A stretch of DNA of 54,442 nt, taken from GCA-2737665 sp044344795 (GTDB lineage Bacteria > Bacteroidota > Bacteroidia > Palsa-965). The translations under genes and the position numbers were made by a program. Below the pieces are notes generated by a model. The model was not told the DNA's origin. It saw only the letters and a program-made list of their open reading frames with translations, and searched no databases. Of this stretch, positions 42,044-50,047 are shown piece by piece. Where the stretch lies: the NCBI GenBank assembly GCA_044344795.1, contig JBIJCF010000018.1, forward strand, positions 1 through 54,442, read 5' to 3'. Every line of letters begins with the position of its first letter. The first letter of the stretch is position 1.

Positions 42044-42985
42044 CTAATAGTTGAGTTTTTGAATATGCCATTTGAATTTCCACCAAAGAATTATTATGAA
42101 CAAAATACTTTGGCTGATTAAAATAATGGAATCAATTCCGGAGTCGGTTTGGTTGGCTCGCCATAACGTGCTGGCCTGAATTGCACTGTTGCTGCTGGTT
42201 ACGACGACAGTCCCAAAAAGATTATTGGCGAAATGCATACCCATGGCTAATTCTAATCCTTCATCCATAAGCGTAATAAATCCAAGCATCAATGCAGGAA
42301 CTAAATATTGTGGGAATGTGGCTAAAATGCCGTATTTCTCTACTTCAGGATTCATCATGTGCATTGCGGCAAATAGCAAGCTGGTGCCTAACAATCCAGC
42401 CCACGGCTTCTGAAATCGATTCGCGATGCCCTGCATGAGATAGCCTCGAAATAAAAATTCTTCCCACCAAGTTTGTATGGGTAGCAGTATAATTCCGATG
42501 GCCAGTGTAGCCATAAAAGGAGCAGCGTTAAATGTCCATTCGTAGTTCTGAGGATCTGCTCCAATGACAATTCCCGTGGAAATAGTTGATAACAACGCCC
42601 ACCAGCCGGCACCGGCCACAACACGCTGCCAACGTACTTTCCCGTAACCGGTAATGATCGTTGAAATTGTTTTGCCGGCAATAAATTTTACACCAACCAG
42701 CAATCCGATCATAGCCACCACAAAAATGAATAGTGTTAACGCGAGCATGGCATACGGCGATAATCCCATGATTTCAGGATTAAGCAGTTTTGCGGTTAAT
42801 TCAGGATCGTTAATAGCAACTTTGCCTGAAGTGATGGCTCGCATCTGAAAAATCAGAAGTGGAATGGAACCGATCACATAACCGACTAATGACATTAGCA
42901 CAATCAATGCGTAACGCCACCATTCATTTCTTCCGGCTGTGCCGCTCAAAATAAATTTATTTCGCTCCACGGGCTGAATGTCCAT
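42044..42985 (-). CDS. CPBP family intramembrane metalloprotease
   Basis: A 313 aa integral membrane protein with about eight helices, related to CAAX prenyl proteases and bacteriocin self-immunity proteins. The three active-site motifs are present: WWEEFLFRGYLMQ (EExxxR), LFAAMHMMNPE (FxxxH) and MHFANNLFG (HxxxN). Such enzymes cleave or bind membrane peptides; substrates are mostly unknown. It is the first gene of the operon CPBP-M61-LytS-LytTR. The ATG at 42985 is 3 nt behind a -7-like box; a TTG two codons upstream is less likely. Confidence 0.9.
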   Translation of the reverse strand: MDIQPVERNKFILSGTAGRNEWWRYALIVLMSLVGYVIGSIPLLIFQMRAITSGKVAINDPELTAKLLNPEIMGLSPYAMLALTLFIFVVAMIGLLVGVKFIAGKTISTIITGYGKVRWQRVVAGAGWWALLSTISTGIVIGADPQNYEWTFNAAPFMATLAIGIILLPIQTWWEEFLFRGYLMQGIANRFQKPWAGLLGTSLLFAAMHMMNPEVEKYGILATFPQYLVPALMLGFITLMDEGLELAMGMHFANNLFGTVVVTSSNSAIQASTLWRANQTDSGIDSIILISQSILFIIILWWKFKWHIQKLNY

Positions 42986-42988
42986 ATA

Positions 42989-42996
42989 CAAGTTTA
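42989..42996 (-). promoter_or_regulatory. -7-like box of the CPBP operon
   Basis: TAAACTTG on the minus strand, one base from TAnnTTTG, 3 nt before the ATG at 42985. It lies just downstream of the terminator of the cyclophilin operon; no -33 TTG is seen. Confidence 0.35.
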
Positions 42997-43000
42997 ACGC

Positions 43001-43041
43001 GAAAAAATAAACGGGCCGGATTTTTATGACCAGCCCGTTTA
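43001..43041 (-). terminator. Rho-independent terminator of the pdxJ-hydrolase-cyclophilin operon
   Basis: Perfect 9-bp stem 43008-43016 with 43033-43041, 16-nt loop. On the minus strand it is followed by TTTTTTC. It sits 36 nt after the cyclophilin stop codon. Confidence 0.85.
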
Positions 43042-43077
43042 CGATAAGGATGTATGGTAATTGGAATAGAGGAGTGG

Positions 43078-43536
43078 TTACGCTTGATGGATCAAGACAT
43101 TCTCAATGCTGTCTTCCTGTCGAATGGCATCAAGTACGTCGAGTCCTTCAACAACTTTACCAAAACAAGTATGCTTGCGGTCAAGATGCGCAGTTTGATT
43201 GCGACTCAGGCAAACAAAGAACTGAGATCCTCCGGTGTTGAGTCCACGGTGTGCCATAGATAAAATACCTTTATCGTGAAACTGGTTGTTGCCGGTGAGT
43301 TCGCATTCGATAGCATAACCGGGTCCGCCGGTTCCGGGAATTCCTGTGGCTCCTTCGCGTGTGTTCGGACAGCCGCCTTGAATAACGAATCCTGGAAGTA
43401 CGCGATGCCACTTAAGTCCTTTATAAAAGCCTTCATTGGCAAGCTTCACAAAGTTGGCCACCGTTTTAGGTGCGTCTTGATCAAATAGTTCCACCTTCAT
43501 GGTGCCTTTGTTGGTAATGATTTCTGCAGTTGTCAT
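43078..43536 (-). CDS. Cyclophilin-type peptidyl-prolyl isomerase
   Basis: Prolyl isomerase of the bacterial PpiB type. The 152 aa product (ATG at 43536) has KWHRVLPGFVIQGGCP, DKGILSMAHRG, TGGSQFFVCLS, AHLDRKHTCFGKVVEGLDV: the catalytic arginine and the FVIQGG and GSQFF pocket are intact. There is no signal peptide, so it is cytoplasmic. A longer open frame from 43617 overlaps the hydrolase gene and is rejected. Last gene of the pdxJ-hydrolase-cyclophilin operon, 17 nt after the hydrolase stop. Confidence 0.93.
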   Translation of the reverse strand: MTTAEIITNKGTMKVELFDQDAPKTVANFVKLANEGFYKGLKWHRVLPGFVIQGGCPNTREGATGIPGTGGPGYAIECELTGNNQFHDKGILSMAHRGLNTGGSQFFVCLSRNQTAHLDRKHTCFGKVVEGLDVLDAIRQEDSIENVLIHQA

Positions 43537-43553
43537 AAGTGTATTATATGTAA

Positions 43554-44330
43554 TTAGCGTTGTGAAAATTCTAAAACGGAAGTAAACATGAGTTGTGGTT
43601 GATCGGCGTGTACCCAATGGCCAGCATCGGGAATTGTAACAATCGAAGAATTTGGAAATTGTTGTTGAATCAATGGTTCATCTTCGGCAGTAATGTAATG
43701 CGATTTTTCACCGCGAATAAAAAGCGTATCGACTTCACACGGATCGTAAGCACTAGTTGCTTCTGAGATATTCTCGATCTGTTCCGCAATTACACGTGCA
43801 TTAAATCTCCAGTCTAAAATTTTTGTTCCGTCGGGTTGATCACGCCAAAATAAATTCTTTGATAAGAATTGAATGGTGCCGTTGTCGTGTAAGTGCTGTT
43901 GCAAAATAACTTCGGCATCTTTTCGCGAGTCCAATTTCTTCACATCAACGGCTTTAATCGCTTCAATAACTTGATGTTGTTGTAAATCATAACGCTTAGG
44001 TGCTATGTCAGAAACAATAAGTTTTGAAAGCGCCATCGGATAGTCGAGCGCCAAACGCATGGCTGTTTTCCCTCCCATGGAATGTCCTAATAAAATCACG
44101 TCATTCAAACGTTCTGTGCCGAAAAACTCCACCACATCATCGGCCATGACACGATAGTTCCATTCGTCTGAATGCGGCGATTGTCCATGATTTCTTAAGT
44201 CAAGCGTATAAACAGTAAAATGTGCCGACCACAATTTGGCCAACGCCGCCCAATTATCCGATATGCCAAATAATCCGTGCAATATGACCAATGGCCTTCC
44301 TTCTCCCGATTTTCTGAAAAATAATTCCAC
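43554..44330 (-). CDS. Alpha/beta hydrolase (YbfF-like)
   Basis: A 258 aa serine hydrolase of the esterase/thioesterase type. Oxyanion region ILHGLFGISDNWAAL, nucleophile elbow LLGHSMGGKTAMRLA (GxSxG), SDIAPKRYD, and the histidine in PDAGHWVHADQP complete the triad. A short lid domain lies at about 135-185. The start codon is GTG, one base after the pdxJ stop. It resembles YbfF-like acyl-CoA or short-chain esterases; the true substrate is unknown. Confidence 0.88.
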   Translation of the reverse strand: MELFFRKSGEGRPLVILHGLFGISDNWAALAKLWSAHFTVYTLDLRNHGQSPHSDEWNYRVMADDVVEFFGTERLNDVILLGHSMGGKTAMRLALDYPMALSKLIVSDIAPKRYDLQQHQVIEAIKAVDVKKLDSRKDAEVILQQHLHDNGTIQFLSKNLFWRDQPDGTKILDWRFNARVIAEQIENISEATSAYDPCEVDTLFIRGEKSHYITAEDEPLIQQQFPNSSIVTIPDAGHWVHADQPQLMFTSVLEFSQR

Positions 44331-44331
44331 G

Positions 44332-45051
44332 TCAAATTTGTAAAGCTCGTTTATACATCATGATGGTATTTTCCATTCCGAAATATAGGGCATCGCAAAC
44401 TAATGCATGGCCAATAGATACTTCTACAAGTCCCGGAACATGTGCTGCGAAAAAAGCGAGATTGCCGCGACTTAAATCATGACCGGCGTTAATGCCCAAT
44501 CCGCATTCTGTAGCTATCAGAGCAGCTTGTGTAAATGGTTCTACCGCATGTTCAGCGTTTGCGGTATAATTACGTGCATAGCTTTCGGTATACAATTCAA
44601 TACGATCTGTGCCTGTGGCTTTTGCCGCTTTTACCATTTTCATATCCGCATCAACAAAGATCGAAGTTCGAATGCCATGGTCTTTAAAGAGCGCTATCGT
44701 TTCAATAAGGTAATCGCGATTAGCAATGGTATCCCAACCATGATCGGAAGTCAACTGATTAGTTGCGTCGGGAACCAATGTTACCTGATGCGGACGAACA
44801 CTGAGCACCAACTCTACAAATCGTTGTTCACGCGGATTTCCTTCAATATTGAATTCGGTGGTTAATACCGGTTTCAAATCATGTGCATCGCTATACCGAA
44901 TGTGTCGTTCGTCGGGACGTGGATGAACAGTGATGCCGTCTGCACCAAATCGCTCGCAATCCATTGCCATTTTTACAACATCCGGAACGTTGTGTCCTCG
45001 GCTATTACGCAAGGTGGCAATCTTGTTAATATTTACGCTCAGATTAATCAT
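44332..45051 (-). CDS. pdxJ: Pyridoxine 5'-phosphate synthase PdxJ
   Basis: Condenses 1-deoxyxylulose 5-phosphate with 3-amino-2-oxopropyl phosphate to pyridoxine 5'-phosphate, the last step of the DXP-dependent vitamin B6 route. The 239 aa TIM barrel starts MINLSVNINKIATLRNSRG (1-19) and shows GADGITVHPRPDERHI, FNIEGNP, VTLVPD, RIELYTESYA and GLGINAGHDLS, all family-specific. The open frame continues 23 codons further upstream across the divergent promoter region, without family similarity. It heads the operon with the hydrolase and cyclophilin. Confidence 0.96.
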   Translation of the reverse strand: MINLSVNINKIATLRNSRGHNVPDVVKMAMDCERFGADGITVHPRPDERHIRYSDAHDLKPVLTTEFNIEGNPREQRFVELVLSVRPHQVTLVPDATNQLTSDHGWDTIANRDYLIETIALFKDHGIRTSIFVDADMKMVKAAKATGTDRIELYTESYARNYTANAEHAVEPFTQAALIATECGLGINAGHDLSRGNLAFFAAHVPGLVEVSIGHALVCDALYFGMENTIMMYKRALQI

Positions 45052-45061
45052 TTTCAGTTTA

Positions 45062-45069
45062 CGAAAGTA
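45062..45069 (-). promoter_or_regulatory. -7-like box of pdxJ
   Basis: TACTTTCG on the minus strand (TAnnTTCG variant), 10 nt before the pdxJ ATG. No -33 TTG at the usual distance. Confidence 0.3.
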
Positions 45070-45181
45070 CACAAGACAATCCAATGCACGGCTGCTCGCT
45101 GAAAGAGTTCGAATGGCCACTTACGATATTACAATAACCACCGACGAATTGGTGACAACTTTTTACTTCTCGGTACGTTAT

Positions 45182-45214
45182 TTGTGCAGTACTATTTTGA
45201 AAAGCATAACTTTA
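45182..45214 (+). promoter_or_regulatory. -33/-7 promoter of the CBS gene
   Basis: TTG at 45182-45184, a 22-nt spacer, and TAACTTTA at 45207-45214, ending 12 nt before the ATG at 45227. It excludes the far longer open frame that begins at 44930. Confidence 0.45.
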
Positions 45215-45226
45215 CCGCCAATCATT

Positions 45227-45889
45227 ATGACTGCAAAAGATCTCATTAACGACGACATTCCCCCGATTAAACTTTCTGAATCGGCTGATAAAGCGCTGGG
45301 CTGGATGGATGAGTTCCGCGTGTCACATCTCCCGGTTATTCAAGGCAAGAAGTTTATAGGTATGATCGGTGATAGCGATTTGTATGATCTTGAGGACGCA
45401 TCACTGCCGCTTTCCGAGCAACCGTTGGCTTTGATGAAGCCGATGCTCGTTGAAAATATGCATGCCTGGGATGTACTTAAAGTGATGTCTGAGTTAGGTT
45501 TGGACGTCATTGCAGTGGTAGATGAACAATTGAATTATCAGGGCGCGATTACCATACGTAACCTGATGGAGAAGATGGCGAAAATGGCTGCTGTGCGTGA
45601 ACCCGGCGGAATTATTGTTGTTGAGGTAAATACGGTTGATTATTCGTTGTCACAAATAGCACAAATAGTTGAAGGCAACGATGCCAAAGTATTAAGTGTC
45701 TATGTTGCGGCAACTGCTGATCCTCGCAGAATAGAAGTAACCATCAAAACCAATCGTCAGGATCTTTCCCGCATATTGCAAACGTTTACACGTTATAATT
45801 ATACTGTTATTGCTACGTTTCATGAAAGTAAGTTCGAAGAAGACGTTAAACGCCGATACGCCGAGTTCATGAATTATATCAGCATCTAA
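45227..45889 (+). CDS. CBS-pair protein with ACT-like C-terminus
   Basis: A 220 aa cytoplasmic protein with two CBS motifs (MTAKDLINDDIPPIKLSESADKALGWMDEFRVSHLPVI and PMLVENMHAWDVLKVMSELGLDVIAVVDE), which bind adenine nucleotides, then a C-terminal region (about 130-220, IIVVEVNTVDYSLSQIAQIVEGNDAKVLSVYV) with the strand-helix order of an ACT domain. It should sense a nucleotide or small ligand; no enzyme domain is attached. The ATG at 45227 is chosen because the upstream part of the open frame covers the pdxJ gene and the promoter. It is divergent from pdxJ and precedes an Omp85 gene by 31 nt. Confidence 0.85.
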   Translation: MTAKDLINDDIPPIKLSESADKALGWMDEFRVSHLPVIQGKKFIGMIGDSDLYDLEDASLPLSEQPLALMKPMLVENMHAWDVLKVMSELGLDVIAVVDEQLNYQGAITIRNLMEKMAKMAAVREPGGIIVVEVNTVDYSLSQIAQIVEGNDAKVLSVYVAATADPRRIEVTIKTNRQDLSRILQTFTRYNYTVIATFHESKFEEDVKRRYAEFMNYISI

Positions 45890-45920
45890 TCGCATTGCGT
45901 TATCTTCACATAACGCATAC

Positions 45921-47348
45921 ATGAGTTCACCGTTACGCTTTATACTGATTGCTGTATTTCTGCTTCATGCAAAATTCCTTGCGGCGCAGCAGGATACTGC
46001 TTTTTTTGTTGTGCGTAATATTTCTATCAGTGGCAACAAAACGACCAAGCCGTTTATTATTGATCGTGAACTTGCTTTTAAATCAGGAGATACGATTGAT
46101 GCGGGAAAGTTTAACGAAGTAATTGAACGATCCCGTCAAAATCTGCTCAATACTTCCTTGTTCAATTTTGTCATGATGACACCCTTGTGCATACTCGACA
46201 GCAGTGGAACGGGTTGTGTTACGGTTGATATAGAAATTGTAGTCAAAGAACGCTGGTACACCTGGCCGGTGCCGGTTTTTGAAGTTGTAGAGCCGAACTT
46301 CAATACGTGGTGGCGCAATGGACGAAATTTACGTCGTGCTAACTGCGGCATGTTTTTGACGCGTTACAATTTTCGTGGACGAAAAGAAGTAATTGCTGCA
46401 ATTGCACGGTTCGGTTATTCGCCGCAATATGGTTTTCAATATGGCATTCCATATCTCAACAAGGCGAGAACGCTGGGTATTACGGTTACTACCACGTACA
46501 CGCAGAATCACGAGGTAGCGTACAATACAGAAAATAACAAGCTCCGTTTTTTTCGACTGGAAGATGATTTTGTGCGCGAAGAGTGGCAAAGTTCTGTTGC
46601 ATTTACGTACCGTAAAGGATTGTATAACAAGCATCAATTGGATGTGCGTTTTGCAGATTTCAGATTGCATGATACCGTGGCGTCTTACACTACCGAGTAT
46701 CTTCCCGATGCAGAAACCCGTGCGGCATATTTCACGTTATCATATCGGTTTTTACGCGATCTGCGTGACTTAAAACCGTATCCGCTGAAAGGCTATTTTC
46801 TGGAAGCAGAAATTACGAAGCACGGTGCAGGTATACTGTCTGAAGAAAAGCTGGATGTGTTTTTTATAACATTGGGTGCGCGCTATTATCGAAATGTGGT
46901 GGGTCGCTTTTTTACGGCGGGTATGATTCGTTTGCGTGTTTTACCTTATGGAACGCCGCCGTATTTGCACCAGCGGGCATTCGGTTTCGGTCCTTACGTT
47001 CGCGGATATGAATACTACGTAATCGACGGTCAGAATTTTGTGTTGGGAAAAGTGAATTTCAAATATCAGCTGTTGAAACCTACCACCATCAAATTCAAAT
47101 TTATCCCGCTTGAAAAATTTAATACACTGCATCTCGCACTTTATTTGGGAACCTTTGTTGATGTTGGTTATGTCGAGGATCGCACTTCAGCATTTACAGA
47201 TTACAATAAACTCGGTGATGCATGGCTAGGTGGTGCCGGAATCGGCTTTGATGTAGTTACGTACTACGATATGGTAGGTCGAATCGAGTATAGTGTTAAC
47301 CGAATGATGGAACACGGATTGTTTATTCATTTCGGCGCTCCATTTTAA
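45921..47348 (+). CDS. Small Omp85/BamA-like outer-membrane protein
   Basis: A 475 aa outer-membrane barrel protein. Signal peptide to about residue 22 (LAAQQ), one POTRA domain (about 28-110, VVRNISISGNKTTKPFIIDRELAFKSGDTID...IEIVVKERWYTWP), then a 16-strand-type barrel ending in a C-terminal phenylalanine (HFGAPF). The conserved barrel loop is FGPYVRGYEYYVIDGQ, the VRGY/F motif of Omp85 proteins. It is shorter than BamA (five POTRAs), so it is more like TamA or a two-partner type. It sits between the CBS and nadK genes, 31 nt after the former. Client unknown. Confidence 0.85.
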   Translation: MSSPLRFILIAVFLLHAKFLAAQQDTAFFVVRNISISGNKTTKPFIIDRELAFKSGDTIDAGKFNEVIERSRQNLLNTSLFNFVMMTPLCILDSSGTGCVTVDIEIVVKERWYTWPVPVFEVVEPNFNTWWRNGRNLRRANCGMFLTRYNFRGRKEVIAAIARFGYSPQYGFQYGIPYLNKARTLGITVTTTYTQNHEVAYNTENNKLRFFRLEDDFVREEWQSSVAFTYRKGLYNKHQLDVRFADFRLHDTVASYTTEYLPDAETRAAYFTLSYRFLRDLRDLKPYPLKGYFLEAEITKHGAGILSEEKLDVFFITLGARYYRNVVGRFFTAGMIRLRVLPYGTPPYLHQRAFGFGPYVRGYEYYVIDGQNFVLGKVNFKYQLLKPTTIKFKFIPLEKFNTLHLALYLGTFVDVGYVEDRTSAFTDYNKLGDAWLGGAGIGFDVVTYYDMVGRIEYSVNRMMEHGLFIHFGAPF

Positions 47349-47356
47349 GCAATCCT

Positions 47357-47371
47357 CAATTCGTTGAATTG
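47357..47371. repeat. Inverted repeat upstream of nadK
   Basis: CAATTC-GTT-GAATTG, two perfect 6-bp arms, 3 nt before a TACCTTCG box at 47375-47382. Could be an operator of nadK or the end structure of the preceding transcript. Confidence 0.4.
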
Positions 47372-47374
47372 ACG

Positions 47375-47382
47375 TACCTTCG
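47375..47382 (+). promoter_or_regulatory. -7-like box upstream of nadK
   Basis: TACCTTCG (TAnnTTCG variant), 54 nt before the nadK ATG. It leaves a leader that contains the hairpin at 47400-47422. Confidence 0.35.
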
Positions 47383-47399
47383 GGCAACCAATCAACCGT

Positions 47400-47422
47400 C
47401 TTCCCGTCTCTTTTTCGGGAAG
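47400..47422 (+). other. Hairpin in the nadK leader
   Basis: CTTCCCG (47400-47406) pairs with CGGGAAG (47416-47422), 9-nt T-rich loop; no clear T-tract follows. It lies 14 nt before the nadK ATG, so it may influence translation or be a weak terminator. Confidence 0.4.
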
Positions 47423-47436
47423 CCAATTCTTTTCGA

Positions 47437-48318
47437 ATGAAAGTTGCCATTTACGGACGAATCACCGAAAAAAAACTCCCCGAAGGATTACAACCGCTCT
47501 TTGACAAGTTAGGTCAGCATGAAATCGAACTGCTGCTTACCGAAGACTTTCAATCTTATCTGGAACAAGGCGTTACAATTCGTTCACGCGTAAAAACATT
47601 GCGCGATTACAACGAAATGCGTGGTCAGGCCGATTATTTGCTGACACTTGGAGGCGATGGGACGCTTCTGGAAACCATTGCTTTCGTCCGTAATAGCGGT
47701 ATTCCGGTGTTAGGAATTAATACAGGACGACTGGGATTTTTGGCGGCAGTTTCTGTAGAAGAAGCGGGTCGTGAACTGGTAGAACGTTTGGTGAAAAGGG
47801 ATTATACGATCGATAAACGGAGTCTAGTGAAGCTGGAAACGCAAGAAAATTTATTCGGCGAAGTGAATTACGCTCTGAATGAATTTACGTTGCAACGTAA
47901 AGATTCTTCCGCAATGATGACGATCCACGCTACAGTGAACGGGCAATTTCTGAATTCATACTGGGCGGATGGATTGATCATAGCAACGCCAACGGGTTCA
48001 ACAGCGTATTCTTTAAGTTGTGGAGGGCCTTTGGTGGTGCCGGATGCAAAGAGTTTTATCATCACCCCGTTGTCTCCGCACAATCTGAATGTGCGTCCGT
48101 TAATTGTTCCTGATGATTCAGTGATTGAACTTCAGGTAGAAGGCAGAAGTAGTCATTATTTGACTACACTGGATGCTCGAATGGAAACCGTTCCTTGCGA
48201 TACGAAATTGACCATCCGTAAGGAAGATTTCAAAATCAGTTTGATTCGCTTTAACGACAAGCATTTCTTCCAAATCATCCGCGAAAAGTTATTGTGGGGT
48301 CACGATAAGCGTAATTAA
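47437..48318 (+). CDS. nadK: NAD kinase
   Basis: Phosphorylates NAD to NADP with ATP or polyphosphate; cytoplasmic. The 293 aa product carries GGDGT at 72-76 with the catalytic D74, NTGRLGFLA, ALNEFTLQRKDSSAMMTIHATV (the NE motif), DGLIIATPTGSTAYSLSCGGPLV and LNVRPLIVPDDSV. Length and motifs are standard. It follows the small Omp85 gene and precedes porG by 119 bp, with a possible own promoter and a leader hairpin. Confidence 0.96.
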   Translation: MKVAIYGRITEKKLPEGLQPLFDKLGQHEIELLLTEDFQSYLEQGVTIRSRVKTLRDYNEMRGQADYLLTLGGDGTLLETIAFVRNSGIPVLGINTGRLGFLAAVSVEEAGRELVERLVKRDYTIDKRSLVKLETQENLFGEVNYALNEFTLQRKDSSAMMTIHATVNGQFLNSYWADGLIIATPTGSTAYSLSCGGPLVVPDAKSFIITPLSPHNLNVRPLIVPDDSVIELQVEGRSSHYLTTLDARMETVPCDTKLTIRKEDFKISLIRFNDKHFFQIIREKLLWGHDKRN

Positions 48319-48374
48319 CAGATTTTCAGGGTGTTACATTCGCTCCGAAATACCTGACTTAGCCTTAATTTCCG

Positions 48375-48382
48375 TACCTTCG
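48375..48382 (+). promoter_or_regulatory. -7-like box upstream of porG
   Basis: TACCTTCG, the same octamer as upstream of nadK, 55 nt before the porG ATG. No -33 TTG is visible. The leader that follows is T-rich. Confidence 0.3.
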
Positions 48383-48437
48383 CACGTTATTATTTTTTAA
48401 ACATACAATGGACATTTTCCTTGCGTTATAACATACT

Positions 48438-49238
48438 ATGAGAAGTATTCTCTTAATATTAACTGTACTTGTCGGACTTAGCGCCTCTGCGCAACGTTCC
48501 AACGAACTGGGTTTCTTCTTCGGTGGGTCGTATTACACTGGTGAATTGAATCCTGCAGGGCACTTTAATAGCATGACGCGTCCTGCCGGAGGATTTGCTT
48601 ACCGTCATAATTTTAACCTGCGGCTTGCTGTGGCAGCTTCGGTTATGTTTGGCAGTTTACAGGGAATAGATGCTCGCTCGACCTCTGCTGAACAACAGAA
48701 GAGGAATTTGAGTTTTCGTTCGCGGTTATATGAGGTTTCGGGACGTATAGAATTTAATTTTGTTGAATATCAGATTGGCTCAGAACGACATGAATTTACT
48801 CCATTCATGTTTGCCGGTGCAGCTTTGTTTAACTTTAATCCACGGGCAAGTATAGGTGGTACATGGGTTGCATTACAACCATTGAAAACTGAAGGTCAAA
48901 CCAAGGGTTATATGCGCACTCAACTTTCTCTCCCATTCGGTGCAGGTGTACGTGCAAATGTTGCTAAACGAATTGGGCTTTTGTTAGAGTGGGGGCTTCG
49001 TAAAACTTTCACGGATTACATCGATGATGTAAGTACTGTTTATGCTGATCCGGCCTTATTATTTGCTAACGGTGGTTCAATGGCAGTCTTATTAGGTGAT
49101 CGAAGCACCACTGCAACCGATAATATTGGACGTCAGCGCGGTAATCCAAGAGCAAAAGATTGGTATGCATACGCGGGTTTAACCATAACATTTCAGCTGG
49201 GTGATAAACCCAAGCAGTGTGCCGGCATTGGAATCTGA
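48438..49238 (+). CDS. porG: T9SS component PorG / DUF6089 outer-membrane protein
   Basis: A 266 aa outer-membrane beta-barrel of the DUF6089/PorG family. In Porphyromonas, PorG is an integral outer-membrane protein associated with the PorK-PorN ring of the type IX system. Signal peptide to about residue 18 (SASAQ); the barrel starts NELGFFFGGSYYTGELNPAGHF, the family signature, and alternates GFAYRHNFNLRLAVAASV, FTPFMFAGAALFNFNP and LPFGAGVRANV, ending AYAGLTITFQLGDKP. The order porG-uppS-bamA-ompH-ompH is the one I recall from Porphyromonas and Flavobacteria. Four T9SS substrates are in this window; other T9SS genes are not. Confidence 0.85.
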   Translation: MRSILLILTVLVGLSASAQRSNELGFFFGGSYYTGELNPAGHFNSMTRPAGGFAYRHNFNLRLAVAASVMFGSLQGIDARSTSAEQQKRNLSFRSRLYEVSGRIEFNFVEYQIGSERHEFTPFMFAGAALFNFNPRASIGGTWVALQPLKTEGQTKGYMRTQLSLPFGAGVRANVAKRIGLLLEWGLRKTFTDYIDDVSTVYADPALLFANGGSMAVLLGDRSTTATDNIGRQRGNPRAKDWYAYAGLTITFQLGDKPKQCAGIGI

Positions 49239-49247
49239 GCAGAAGTC

Positions 49248-50033
49248 ATGAGCGCAAAGGAACAACTGAATCTCGATAAATTACCCCAACATGTAGCCAT
49301 CATTATGGATGGCAATGGTCGTTGGGCGCAAATGCACGGACAGTTGCGCGTGTACGGTCATAAAAGTGGCGTAAATTCAGTACGTGAAACGGCCGAAGCC
49401 GCGGCTGCCATAGGTGTAAAGTATTTAACGTTGTATGCGTTCTCTACTGAAAACTGGAATCGACCTAAAGATGAAGTGGATGCGTTGATGGAATTGTTAG
49501 TGCATACAATCAATTCCGAACGAGCAACTCTAAATGAAAACAATATTCGCTTAGCAACCATCGGAGATACTGATAGTTTACCACAACGGTGCCAGGAAGG
49601 TCTGGCAGAAGCTATTGCAGCTACTTCTTCTAATACCGGAATGACTTTGATTCTGGCGTTGAGTTATAGTTCGCGTTGGGAAATTGTGGAAGCTACGCGT
49701 CGCATTGCTGCTGATGTGGAAGCCGGCAAGTTAAAAGCTTCAGTAATAAATTCTGACTTGTTCGGCACGTATCTCACAACTTCAAAATACCCGGATCCTG
49801 AATTACTCATCCGGACCAGTGGCGAACATCGTGTCAGCAATTTTTTATTGTGGCAAATTGCATACGCGGAATTTTATTTCACCGAAACATTGTGGCCGGA
49901 TTTCGGCAAGGAAGAATTTTATCAGGCTTTGCTGGACTTTCAACAACGCGAACGTCGTTTCGGGAAAACCAGTCAGCAATTGATTGAACAAGCGATCGAC
50001 AACTTTTTTAATAATCCCTCCGGGACAAAATAA
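49248..50033 (+). CDS. uppS: Undecaprenyl (di-trans,poly-cis) diphosphate synthase
   Basis: Cis-prenyltransferase that extends farnesyl diphosphate to undecaprenyl diphosphate, the carrier for peptidoglycan and O-antigen sugars. The 261 aa product has VAIIMDGNGRWA with catalytic D21, GHKSGVNSVRETAEAA, LTLYAFSTENWNRPKDEV, and the C-terminal LLIRTSGEHRVSNFLLWQIAYAEFYFTETLWPDF. All are family hallmarks. It starts 9 nt after porG and is followed by bamA after 14 nt. Confidence 0.97.
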   Translation: MSAKEQLNLDKLPQHVAIIMDGNGRWAQMHGQLRVYGHKSGVNSVRETAEAAAAIGVKYLTLYAFSTENWNRPKDEVDALMELLVHTINSERATLNENNIRLATIGDTDSLPQRCQEGLAEAIAATSSNTGMTLILALSYSSRWEIVEATRRIAADVEAGKLKASVINSDLFGTYLTTSKYPDPELLIRTSGEHRVSNFLLWQIAYAEFYFTETLWPDFGKEEFYQALLDFQQRERRFGKTSQQLIEQAIDNFFNNPSGTK

Positions 50034-50047
50034 TTGAAATCGAATTT

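Noticed and set aside
44930..45226. Longer start for the CBS gene
   Set aside because: Would overlap pdxJ on the other strand and cross the divergent promoter; family similarity begins at 45227.
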